A stretch of DNA of 6,077 bases from Dokdonella sp. (GTDB lineage: Bacteria > Pseudomonadota > Gammaproteobacteria > Xanthomonadales > Rhodanobacteraceae), in NCBI GenBank assembly GCA_030150315.1, contig JASLGB010000170.1, positions 1-6,077 of the forward strand, written 5' to 3'. Each line of letters opens with the position of its first letter. Position 1 is the stretch's first letter. The notes below the pieces were generated by a model. It was not told the origin of the DNA and did no database searches. It saw only the letters and a program-made list of their open reading frames with translations. This document shows positions 1-5,837 of the stretch, one piece after another. Made by a program: the position numbers and the translations under genes.

Positions 1-743
1 AGCGGCTCGCCGGAATAGGCATCGCGGTAGCGTTTGGCGATGTCGTCCTTCTTCGTCGCCTGCTGCAGCCACAGGTTGATTGTCATCGTGATGCCGCGGA
101 AATGCGGTGCGACATGCGGCATGAATTCGACCGGCAAGCCCAGGTGGCGCGTGACTTCGCGCTCGTGCAGATGGTCGGCGAGCGCATACGGCATCAGGTT
201 GTCGCGCAGTTTTTCCGGGTCGTTCCGATCCGACGGCGTGGTGCCGGCGCCGGAATATCCGGACACGCCGAAGCAGACCGGCGGCGCCGCGAGTGCCTCC
301 TTCAGCGGCGCAATCACCAGTTGCATGGCTGTGGCGTAGCAGCCGGGATTGCTGATGCGCTTCTGACCGGCGTAGCGCGCTCGCGTGAGTTCGGGCAGGC
401 CGTAATACCAGGCGTCGTCGAAGCGGTGATCGGCGGAGAGGTCGACGATCAGCGTCTCCGGCCGGGCGGCGTCGATGGCTGCAACAAAGTCGCCACTCTT
501 GCCGTTCGGCAGCGCCAGCACGACGGCATCGGCGCGCTTTTCCGCGACCGCGTCCGCGGGCAGATTCTCGTAGCAGAGGTCGCCGGCGTAGCCGTCGACA
601 TGATCGCTCACGCGCTGGCCGGCCAGCTCGCGCGAGGCGACGAAGGCGAGCTGGAACTGCGGATGCCGCGCAATCAGGCCGATCAGCTCGGCGCCGGTAT
701 GGCCGCGCGCTCCGACGATGCCGATGGTTTTCTTGTAGATCAT
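1..743 (-). CDS. argC: N-acetyl-gamma-glutamyl-phosphate reductase, 3' end cut by window edge
   Basis: NADPH-dependent reduction of N-acetylglutamyl phosphate to N-acetylglutamate semialdehyde, a cytosolic step of arginine synthesis. 247 codons are visible; I recall about 315 residues for Xanthomonas ArgC, so roughly the last fifth is missing. The N-terminal nucleotide-binding loop GARGHTGAEL lies at residues 11-20. The catalytic cysteine is Cys135 in NPGCYAT (132-138). GVSGYSGAGTTPSD follows, then HEREV with His193, and EFMPHVAPHFRGITMT near the right of the visible part. The ATG at 743 gives the expected short lead before the Rossmann strand (KKTIGIVGARG). Its ribosome site is weak: only a GGACGGA-like stretch lies just upstream. 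It follows argB by 82 bases on the same strand, so it is likely co-transcribed. No frameshift or stop is seen. Family assignment is secure. Confidence 0.97.
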   Translation of the reverse strand, partial: MIYKKTIGIVGARGHTGAELIGLIARHPQFQLAFVASRELAGQRVSDHVDGYAGDLCYENLPADAVAEKRADAVVLALPNGKSGDFVAAIDAARPETLIVDLSADHRFDDAWYYGLPELTRARYAGQKRISNPGCYATAMQLVIAPLKEALAAPPVCFGVSGYSGAGTTPSDRNDPEKLRDNLMPYALADHLHEREVTRHLGLPVEFMPHVAPHFRGITMTINLWLQQATKKDDIAKRYRDAYSGEP

Positions 744-825
744 GGATTTCCGTCCGGATACAGCGCTTGATCGCGCCAGAATGGTTCCGTTCGCACGAAT
801 ACCGCGGTGTGGTTTGTGGCACGGC

Positions 826-2148
826 TCAACCGGTCAAGGTCGGCACGCGCGTACGGCAATGTGCGACACAGCGCTCGACCTGCACGAAATCGTCGATGCC
901 GTACCAATACGTCTTCCAGTGGTCTTCCTTGAGGCTGCCATCGCACTCGGCGTCGTAGAACGCGTTGATCGGATTGTGCCGCCGTGAGCGCCAGAACAGA
1001 CGCGGATTTTCCGCGCGCATGACCTGCCATGCGGCACGGCCGAGGCCTTCGCCTTGCGCATCGTCGGCGACGGCGAACTTGTCCAGATACGCCAGGCCCT
1101 CTTCGTTCGTCAGGATCAGCGCGGCGCGATAGTTCTCGCTGAGGTAGACCTTCGACGGCTGCGTGCGCTCGAAATAGTCCGGCACCAGCGTGCGTCCGAA
1201 GCTCGCCTCGATCAGGGCGCGCAGGCGTTCTCGATCGACGCCGTGCCAGCCCTCGTGCACGTCGACGCGCTCGCCGCGACGTACCAGGGTGCCCGATCCC
1301 TTGTGCGTGAACAGCTCCTTGGCCAGCTCGTCCGGCTTGGTGATCGACACCGACGAGGACAACGGAAGGTGATCGAGCAGCCCCTTGATCTGCTCGATCT
1401 TCACGCGCATGCCGCCGTTGATCCACGGCTGCTCGATCAGGTGCTCGTACTCGGTGCTGAGATTGATCGAATCGATGATCTTGCCCTTCTCGTCGAGCAG
1501 GCCGCCGGTTCCAGTAAGGAAGATGATCTTGTACGGCTTCAGCACGCGCACCAGTTCGTTGGCGGCGAAGTCGGCGTTGATGTTGAGGATCTGGCCGCTG
1601 TCGGTCTCACCCAGCGAAGCGATGACCGGGATGGAGCCGGCACGCAACGACGCCTCGATCGGCGTCAGGTTCAGGCGCGAGACGCGACCGACCAGCCCGA
1701 GCGTCGACGGGTCGATGAACTCGGCCTCGAACACGCCGGACAGCACCGAGGTCGCGCGCGCGTCCACCTGCTGCAGCGCTTCGACGAGCGCAAGGTTCTG
1801 CGTCTGGAACACGCGGCGCACGATCGCCAGGGTTTCGGGTGAGGTCACGCGCAGTCCGTTGACGGTCTGCTTGACGATGCCGGCGGCGGAAATCTCCGCA
1901 TCCAGCTGCGGCCCGGCGCCGTGGATCACGATCGGCGTCAATCCGACCTGCTGCAGGAAGGCGAGCGACGAGGTCAGCGCGTCGAGATCGTCGCGCAGCA
2001 CGGCGCCGCCGACCTTGACCACGGCAAAGCGCTTGGCATCGAGCAGGGAGAAGCGCTTGAGGTACTGATCGATCTCGCGCGCGCTGGCCATGCTCGACAG
2101 CAGGCGCAGGATGGTCTGGCGGATTTGCAGATGCGTTTCGGCGTTCAT
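826..2148 (-). CDS. argB: Bifunctional N-acetylglutamate synthase/kinase (NAGS/K fusion)
   Basis: 440 residues: an amino-acid kinase domain (about 1-290) fused to a GNAT acetyltransferase domain (about 300-435). Kinase signs are KVGGAV (45-50), HGAGPQLD (76-83), LNINADFAANE (188-198) and the closing GSGTLV (284-289). GNAT signs are LDKFAV followed by QGEGLG (365-370), the acetyl-CoA pyrophosphate loop. The stretch LFWRSRRHNPIN...YDAECDGS closely resembles the matching part of animal NAGS. Known relatives in Xanthomonas campestris and Maricaulis carry out both the acetyl-CoA plus glutamate step and the phosphorylation, and are inhibited by arginine. That is family knowledge, not shown here. 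I chose ATG 2148 over an in-frame ATG at 2217. It gives the family N-terminus, and its ATG overlaps the argE stop as ATGA, whereas the longer form adds 23 low-complexity residues read through argE. The symbol argB is customary, although the protein also fills the ArgA role. Confidence 0.96.
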   Translation of the reverse strand: MNAETHLQIRQTILRLLSSMASAREIDQYLKRFSLLDAKRFAVVKVGGAVLRDDLDALTSSLAFLQQVGLTPIVIHGAGPQLDAEISAAGIVKQTVNGLRVTSPETLAIVRRVFQTQNLALVEALQQVDARATSVLSGVFEAEFIDPSTLGLVGRVSRLNLTPIEASLRAGSIPVIASLGETDSGQILNINADFAANELVRVLKPYKIIFLTGTGGLLDEKGKIIDSINLSTEYEHLIEQPWINGGMRVKIEQIKGLLDHLPLSSSVSITKPDELAKELFTHKGSGTLVRRGERVDVHEGWHGVDRERLRALIEASFGRTLVPDYFERTQPSKVYLSENYRAALILTNEEGLAYLDKFAVADDAQGEGLGRAAWQVMRAENPRLFWRSRRHNPINAFYDAECDGSLKEDHWKTYWYGIDDFVQVERCVAHCRTRVPTLTG

Positions 2149-3245
2149 GTAGTGGATTGGGAAACGATGCGATGGACGCTTTCGGCGTAGCGTTGCAACT
2201 GGTCGAGCGCGACCCACTCGTCCGCCGTATGCGCCTGTGCGATATCGCCCGGGCCATAGACGAACGCGGTGTAGCCGGCATGCGAGAACAGCGAGGCTTC
2301 GGTCCAGAAGTCGACCGCGTTGCCGATCGGGATTTCCAGCGCATCGGCCTCGTCGCGCGCGGCGAGGCGGCGCGCCTCGGCATCGGCGATGGCGCCGGAC
2401 GGCAAGGAAGGGCCGCGGAAGGTCTCGGTGAACTCCGCCGGCTCGACTTCGGCGAACCCGCGGAACGTCGCCAGCAGGTCGTCGATGTCCATCGACGGCA
2501 GTGGACGGAAGCCGAAGCGCAGCTCCGCCGTTGGCGCAATCATGTTCGCCTTGATGCCGCCGTCGATGCGGCCGATGTTGAAGCGCAGGCCGGTCAGGCC
2601 GCCGAAGCGCGCATGCGCCAGCGACTGGACGTGATCCAGGGCGCGTCCGCTCCAGCGCACGGCCTGATGCAGGGCGCTGTCGCTGGCGCGCTGCTCGCCT
2701 GAGGCGTGCCCTGCGCGACCCTGGCAGCGCATCAGCACCGAGCTGATGCCGCGATGCGCGAGCACCGCTTCGCAGCGGGTTGGCTCGGCGACGAGGATGG
2801 CCTCGTACTTGGGCGCCTCGCGCAGGAAGGCCGCGATGCAGCGTGCGTCGTTGGCCTCCTCGTCGGTGGTGAACAGGAATGCGGCATCGCCGTCGCTGGC
2901 CTGCGCGGCCGCGACCAGCGCGGCGGCGGCGCCCTTGATGTCGCAGGCGCCGAGGCCGACCGCACGCTCGCCGTCGACGCGCAATTGGAACGGGCTCGCG
3001 CTCCAGTGCGGCGAGTCGGGCACGGTATCCAGATGCACGTTGAACAGGCGCGTCGGCCGGCCGCGCACGGCGTACAGGCTGACCGCTCCCGCGCCATGGT
3101 CGCTGACACGCAGGTCGAAACCGGCCAGCTGCGCGCGCAGATAGTCGAAGATCCCGCCGCTATCGAGCGCGCGTGGCGGGTTGCGCGTGTCGTAGGCGAC
3201 GAGCGCGTGCAGGTGTTTCAAGGTTGCGTCGAGCAACGACGTCAT
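2145..3245 (-). CDS. argE: M20-family N-acetylcitrulline/N-acetylornithine deacetylase
   Basis: A 366-residue cytosolic metallohydrolase of the ArgE/DapE (M20) family. Expected zinc ligands and catalytic residues are visible: His71 and Asp73 in VHLDTVPD, Asp102 in GLGACDIKG, the Glu129-Glu130 pair in FTTDEEAND, Glu154 in VAEPTR, and His339 near the C-terminus in AQAHTADEW. The GRAGHASG turn (His180) belongs to the lid/dimer domain. Because the neighbouring carbamoyltransferase is the N-acetylornithine type, the likely physiological substrate is N-acetylcitrulline, yielding citrulline for ArgG. This is inference from context and known Xanthomonas biochemistry. The start at 3245 is supported by a strong AAGGAG seven bases upstream. 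Its TGA overlaps the argB ATG. The gap to argG is 60 bases. Confidence 0.93.
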   Translation of the reverse strand: MTSLLDATLKHLHALVAYDTRNPPRALDSGGIFDYLRAQLAGFDLRVSDHGAGAVSLYAVRGRPTRLFNVHLDTVPDSPHWSASPFQLRVDGERAVGLGACDIKGAAAALVAAAQASDGDAAFLFTTDEEANDARCIAAFLREAPKYEAILVAEPTRCEAVLAHRGISSVLMRCQGRAGHASGEQRASDSALHQAVRWSGRALDHVQSLAHARFGGLTGLRFNIGRIDGGIKANMIAPTAELRFGFRPLPSMDIDDLLATFRGFAEVEPAEFTETFRGPSLPSGAIADAEARRLAARDEADALEIPIGNAVDFWTEASLFSHAGYTAFVYGPGDIAQAHTADEWVALDQLQRYAESVHRIVSQSTT

Positions 3246-3252
3246 GGGGTGG

Positions 3253-3258
3253 CTCCTT
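3253..3258 (-). promoter_or_regulatory. Shine-Dalgarno site of argE
   Basis: On the minus strand AAGGAG lies seven bases before the argE ATG. It is the clearest ribosome site in the window and fixes the argE start. By eye it is much stronger than the sites of argF' and argC. Confidence 0.85.
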
Positions 3259-3267
3259 GGTTCGTCA

Positions 3268-3285
3268 TCCCGGCCGGCGCCGGGA
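3268..3285. repeat. REP-like palindrome in the argG-argE spacer
   Basis: TCCCGGC (3268-3274) and GCCGGGA (3279-3285) form a perfect 7-bp stem with a CGGC loop. With the preceding CGTCA it reads GTCATCCCGGC...GCCGGGA. This resembles the short extragenic palindromes common in many gamma- and betaproteobacterial genomes. Only one copy is in the window, so repetition cannot be shown. No U-run follows on either strand, so it is not a canonical terminator. It could stabilise or mark the 3' end of the argG message. Confidence 0.45.
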
Positions 3286-3305
3286 GGTTGGAATCCTTCC
3301 GTTTC

Positions 3306-4502
3306 TCAGCGATTGACCTGGGCCCATAGCGTGGAACTCATGCCAAACAGCTTGATGAAGCCTTCGGCTTCGGCGACACCCCAGTCGGCGGACTGCGCAT
3401 ACGTTGCGCCCTTGGCGTTGAGCAGGTGCGGCGAGGACACCGAGACGGCATCGACACGGCCGCCGTCGGTCTCCAGCACCACCTCGCCATTGACCTGGCG
3501 CTGGCTCGAAGCGAGAAAGGCTTCCAGATCGGTCTTGAGCGGGTCGTGGAAGAAGCCCTCGTAGACCAGCTCGACCCACTGCCGCGCAACCTCCGGCTTG
3601 AAGCGGTTCTGCTGCTTGGTCAGTACGGCCTCCTCCAGCGCGCGGTGCGCCACGAGCAGCGCCGTCAGCCCGGGCGCTTCGTAGACGATGCGGCCCTTCA
3701 GGCCGATCGTGGTGTCGCCGGTGTACAGCCCGCGGCCGACGCCGTATTCCGCGAACAGGCGATTGAGCCGGGCCAGCAGTTCGTGACCGGCGATTTTCTC
3801 GCCATCCAGCGACACCGCTTCGCCATGGGCAAAGCCGAGCTTCACGCGCAGCGGCTTCGAGGGCCATTCCGCACGCGGCTTGCACCATCCGCGCGCACCG
3901 TCGCCGGGCGCATCCCAGCGATCGATCTCGCCACCGGACATGGTGAGGCCGAGCAGGTTTTCATTGATCGTGTAGGCCTTCTGCTTGGCGCGCACGCCAA
4001 AGCCGCGTTCTTCCAGATAGGCCTGCTCGTAGGCGCGCGTCTGCGTGTGTTCCTTCTGGATTTCGCGGATCGGTGCGACGATCTGGTAATCGCCCTGCGC
4101 CTTCACGGCGAGATCGAAACGCACCTGATCGTTGCCCATGCCGGTGCAGCCGTGTGCGATCGCACGCGTGCCCAGTTCCGCACAGCGCTTCAGTGCGGCA
4201 TCGACGATCAGGTAGCGGTCGGACACCAGCAGCGGATACTGGCCCTGGTAGCCCTCACCCGCCCAGATGAAGGGTTTGACGAAACCGTTCCAGATGGCCG
4301 GACCGCCGTCGACAGTCCGATGCGAGGCCACGCCCAGCTCGTGCGCGCGCTGCTCGATGTGGGCGCGCTCCTCGGCGTCCACCCCGCCGGTATCGGCAAA
4401 CACGGTATGCACGGTCCAGCCGTGCTCCTTCAGCCACGGCACACAGAAGCTGGTGTCGAGGCCACCGGAGAAAGCCAGAACAATGTCTTTGGGGTTCGTC
4501 AT
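3306..4502 (-). CDS. argG: Argininosuccinate synthase
   Basis: 398 residues, complete. It condenses citrulline with aspartate, using ATP to form a citrullyl-AMP intermediate, and yields argininosuccinate. The ATP-pyrophosphatase loop AFSGGLDTS sits at 10-18. FADTGGVDAEE is at 35-45, YQGQYPLLVSDRYLI at 85-99, and the citrulline/aspartate-binding HGCTGMGNDQVRFD at 117-130. Further family blocks are QKAYTINENLLGLTMSGGEI, YTGDTTIGLKGRIVYEAPGL and a C-terminal GFIKLFGMSSTLWAQVNR. Length and ends match Xanthomonas ArgG as I recall it. The start at 4502 has AGGTGA ten bases upstream, a moderate site. It lies 75 bases after argF' and 60 before argE. No missing key residue is seen. Confidence 0.98.
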   Translation of the reverse strand: MTNPKDIVLAFSGGLDTSFCVPWLKEHGWTVHTVFADTGGVDAEERAHIEQRAHELGVASHRTVDGGPAIWNGFVKPFIWAGEGYQGQYPLLVSDRYLIVDAALKRCAELGTRAIAHGCTGMGNDQVRFDLAVKAQGDYQIVAPIREIQKEHTQTRAYEQAYLEERGFGVRAKQKAYTINENLLGLTMSGGEIDRWDAPGDGARGWCKPRAEWPSKPLRVKLGFAHGEAVSLDGEKIAGHELLARLNRLFAEYGVGRGLYTGDTTIGLKGRIVYEAPGLTALLVAHRALEEAVLTKQQNRFKPEVARQWVELVYEGFFHDPLKTDLEAFLASSQRQVNGEVVLETDGGRVDAVSVSSPHLLNAKGATYAQSADWGVAEAEGFIKLFGMSSTLWAQVNR

Positions 4503-4533
4503 CGGAAGGTGCTCACCTGCAGGGAAATTTCAG

Positions 4534-4562
4534 CCGCCGCGCGACGGGACGCGGCGCGGCGG
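4534..4562. other. Strong GC hairpin in the argF'-argG spacer
   Basis: CCGCCGCGC (4534-4542) and GCGCGGCGG (4554-4562) are perfect 9-bp complements around an 11-base loop. On the minus strand the stem ends and is followed by CTGAAATTTCCC, not a U-run, so read-through into argG is expected. It begins 15 bases after the argF' stop codon. A role in mRNA stability or in differential expression of argF' and argG is possible but not shown. In GC-rich DNA part of this could be chance. Confidence 0.5.
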
Positions 4563-4577
4563 TTCGGGGATCGGAGT

Positions 4578-5588
4578 TCAGGAGTTCGCCAGCGCAGCCA
4601 TCACGGCCTTCTGCACATGCAGGCGGTTTTCGGCTTCCTCGACCGCGATGCAGGCGGCCGAGTCCATGACCGCATCGGTTGCCTTGACGTTGCGGCGCAG
4701 CGGCAGGCAATGGCTGAACACGCCGTTGTCGGTGAGCGCCATCTTTGCCTCATCCACCATGAAGTGCCGATGCGCATCGCGGATCGGCTTCTCGGCCGCC
4801 CAGTTGCCGAAATACGGCAGCGCGCCCCAGCTCTTCGCATAGACCACATGGGCATCGCGGTAGGCGCTGGCGGGGTCGTGACTGACGCTCAGCGAGCCGC
4901 CATTCTCGGCCACGTTGCGCGCGGCGAAATCCATGTAGCGCGGGTCGAGCAGGTATTCCGGCGTCGGACACAGCAAGGTCACATCCATGCCGTAGCGCGT
5001 GGCGATCTGCAGCGCGGAATTGGCCACCGCCGTGTTCAAAGGCTTGGGATGGTAGGTCCAGGTCAGCACATATTTCTTGCCGCGCAAGTCGGTCGTGCCG
5101 AAGTGTTGCTGCAGCGCGAGGATGTGCGCCAGCTCCTGCATCGGATGCGTAATCGTCTCCATATTGATCACCGGCACCGTCGCGTACTTCGCGAAGGCGT
5201 GGATCACGCGGTCCTCGCGGTCGACCGACCAGTCCTGGAACTTCGGAAAGGCACGCACGCCGATCAGGTCTACGTAGCGCGACAGCACGCGCGCGACCTC
5301 GGCGACGTGTTCCTCCGCCTCCGCATCCATGACGTTGCCTACCTCGAACTCGATCGGCCACGCGTCCTTGCCCGGCTGCAACACCACGGCGTGTCCGCCC
5401 AGCTGGAATGCGCCCAGCTCGAAACTCGTGCGCGTGCGCATCGACGGATTGAAGAACAGCAAGGCAATCGATTTTCCGGCCAGCTGCGTGCCGGCTTTCG
5501 AGCGTTTGAACTCGGCCGCCTGCGCCAGCAAGGCATCGAGATCCGCGCGGGACCAGTCCTGGGTACTCAAGAAATGCCGAATCGCCAT
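4578..5588 (-). CDS. argF': N-acetylornithine carbamoyltransferase (AOTCase)
   Basis: 336 residues. It transfers carbamoyl from carbamoyl phosphate to N-acetylornithine, giving N-acetylcitrulline. The carbamoyl-phosphate loop SMRTRTS is at 49-55, HPMQELAH at 148-155 and the C-terminal HCLPLRRNVKATD at 293-305. Residues reported to define the Xanthomonas campestris enzyme are all present at matching numbers: Glu92 (in EAEEH), which separates acetylornithine from succinylornithine enzymes, and Lys302, the carboxylated lysine. The block TYHPKPLNTAVANSAL (178-193) is typical of this subfamily rather than of ornithine carbamoyltransferase. I chose ATG 5588 because MAIRHFL(S)TQDWSRA matches the family N-terminus. 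An in-frame ATG at 5648 would add 20 unrelated residues inside a likely hairpin. The ribosome site is weak (CAGG, 7 bases). It is the first structural gene after the proposed attenuator. Confidence 0.96.
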   Translation of the reverse strand: MAIRHFLSTQDWSRADLDALLAQAAEFKRSKAGTQLAGKSIALLFFNPSMRTRTSFELGAFQLGGHAVVLQPGKDAWPIEFEVGNVMDAEAEEHVAEVARVLSRYVDLIGVRAFPKFQDWSVDREDRVIHAFAKYATVPVINMETITHPMQELAHILALQQHFGTTDLRGKKYVLTWTYHPKPLNTAVANSALQIATRYGMDVTLLCPTPEYLLDPRYMDFAARNVAENGGSLSVSHDPASAYRDAHVVYAKSWGALPYFGNWAAEKPIRDAHRHFMVDEAKMALTDNGVFSHCLPLRRNVKATDAVMDSAACIAVEEAENRLHVQKAVMAALANS

Positions 5589-5634
5589 CGTCAAGCCTGC
5601 TGTCTGGTTGGAGGGAAAGACGGGGAAACCACTC

Positions 5635-5661
5635 CCGTCGCACCGCATTCCGGCACGACGG
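5635..5661 (-). other. Hairpin in the 5' untranslated region between terminator and argF'
   Basis: CCGTCG (5661-5656) pairs with CGACGG (5640-5635), with an inner CCG/CGG pairing. It begins immediately after the U-run of the terminator and ends 46 bases before the argF' ATG. It does not cover the argF' ribosome site. It may protect the 5' end of the message or have no role. Confidence 0.35.
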
Positions 5662-5695
5662 AAAACAAAAAACCCGGCACGGGGCCGGGTTTTTT
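5662..5695 (-). terminator. Rho-independent terminator in the argF' leader (attenuator arms 3:4)
   Basis: In the transcript AACCCGGC (5691-5684) pairs perfectly with GCCGGGTT (5678-5671) around a 5-base loop. It can extend by further A-U pairs. Six U residues follow (5672-5667, the first two also closing the stem), then G and four more U. The element also has a U-run on the plus strand, so it could work in both directions, but no plus-strand gene leads into it. It lies 79 bases upstream of the argF' ATG and downstream of a short open frame. That position favours an attenuator over the end of the lipoprotein gene, whose stop codon is more than 200 bases away. Confidence 0.9.
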
Positions 5696-5734
5696 TGTCG
5701 ATGCACCTGAAACGCGTGCGACAGCCTACCCGGC
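5684..5734 (-). promoter_or_regulatory. Proposed antiterminator pairing (arms 2:3)
   Basis: GCCGGGT at 5734-5728, spanning the last leader-peptide codons and the first base of the stop, is identical to the terminator's 3' arm. It is therefore complementary to ACCCGGC (5690-5684), the terminator's 5' arm: 7 bp, six of them G-C. The bases between can fold as well. TGTCG (5723-5719) pairs with CGACA (5700-5696), and CAC (5718-5716) with GTG (5706-5704). This would close the loop and bring arms 2 and 3 together. Pairing 2:3 and pairing 3:4 are mutually exclusive. Seen directly: the complementarities. Inferred: that they form in vivo. Confidence 0.6.
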
Positions 5735-5749
5735 GGTATGTCGGGGGCT
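5723..5749 (-). promoter_or_regulatory. Proposed anti-antiterminator hairpin (arms 1:2)
   Basis: AGCC-CCCG (5749-5742) can pair with CGGG (5732-5729) and GGCT (5726-5723). This makes 8 bp with a two-base UA bulge from the leader stop codon and a 9-base loop. It would sequester arm 2 when no ribosome sits in the arginine-codon region, letting the terminator form. Arm 1 encodes the S-P-R positions of the leader peptide (codons 28-30), so a ribosome paused at Arg25 or Arg26 would cover it. It is weaker evidence than the terminator because of the bulge. Confidence 0.5.
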
Positions 5750-5830
5750 CGGTCGACGGGCACGCGAGGTCATTCCAGCGGCCATGTAAGCGCTGGTCGT
5801 GATCTGCGGCTGTTCGAGGATGGTACGCAT
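5726..5830 (-). CDS. Arginine-rich leader peptide of the arg operon (proposed)
   Basis: A 34-codon open frame from ATG 5830 to TAG 5728-5726. Its C-terminal part reads TSRARRPSPRHTAG, with arginine at 23, 25, 26 and 30 (codons CGT, CGT, CGA, CGA). Arginine is also residue 2. The peptide matches no enzyme family known to me. Its value is probably in being translated: slow decoding of the arginine codons when charged tRNA-Arg is scarce would hold the ribosome over arm 1 and free arm 2. All four codons would be read by one inosine-bearing tRNA-Arg. Initiation is uncertain. Only a poor GGTAAG lies nine bases upstream, so leaderless initiation is possible. Internal ATG codons at 5785 and 5773 would give 19- or 15-residue versions that keep the arginine run. 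It sits just upstream of a terminator and argF'. Confidence 0.65.
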   Translation of the reverse strand: MRTILEQPQITTSAYMAAGMTSRARRPSPRHTAG

Positions 5831-5837
5831 GCGGAGC

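Noticed and set aside
744..825. Separate promoter or small gene between argB and argC
   Set aside because: The 82-base gap shows no good -35/-10 pair, hairpin with U-run or start codon with ribosome site; co-transcription is simpler.
1054..1842. A 262-codon plus-strand open frame opposite argB
   Set aside because: Antisense shadow of the NAGS/K gene with no recognisable domain and no ribosome site that I can see.
2149..2217. Longer argB start at 2217
   Set aside because: The 23 extra residues lie inside argE, are unlike the family N-terminus, and the ATG at 2148 makes a clean ATGA overlap.
1607..2539. A 310-codon minus-strand frame spanning the argE-argB junction
   Set aside because: Out-of-frame shadow: arginine- and alanine-rich, crosses two real genes in another frame.
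4507..4518. Short inverted repeat AGGTG-CT-CACCT at the argG ribosome site
   Set aside because: A two-base spacer cannot form an RNA hairpin loop. It is probably a chance by-product of the AGGTGA ribosome site.
5589..5648. Longer argF' start at 5648
   Set aside because: It adds 20 residues absent from AOTCases and would start within a hairpin loop; ATG 5588 matches the family start.
3426..5789. A 787-codon plus-strand open frame opposite argG, argF' and the leader
   Set aside because: It is antisense to two clear enzymes, is rich in R, A, G, V, H and D as expected from reverse reading of GC-rich genes, shows no family motif, and crosses the terminator.
5726..5830. Leader frame as pure coincidence in GC-rich DNA
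   Set aside because: Not fully excluded, since short frames and 7-base GC complementarities do occur by chance. But the joint presence of an Arg-codon run, arm 2 at the stop codon and a strong terminator before the first arg gene makes it the less likely reading.
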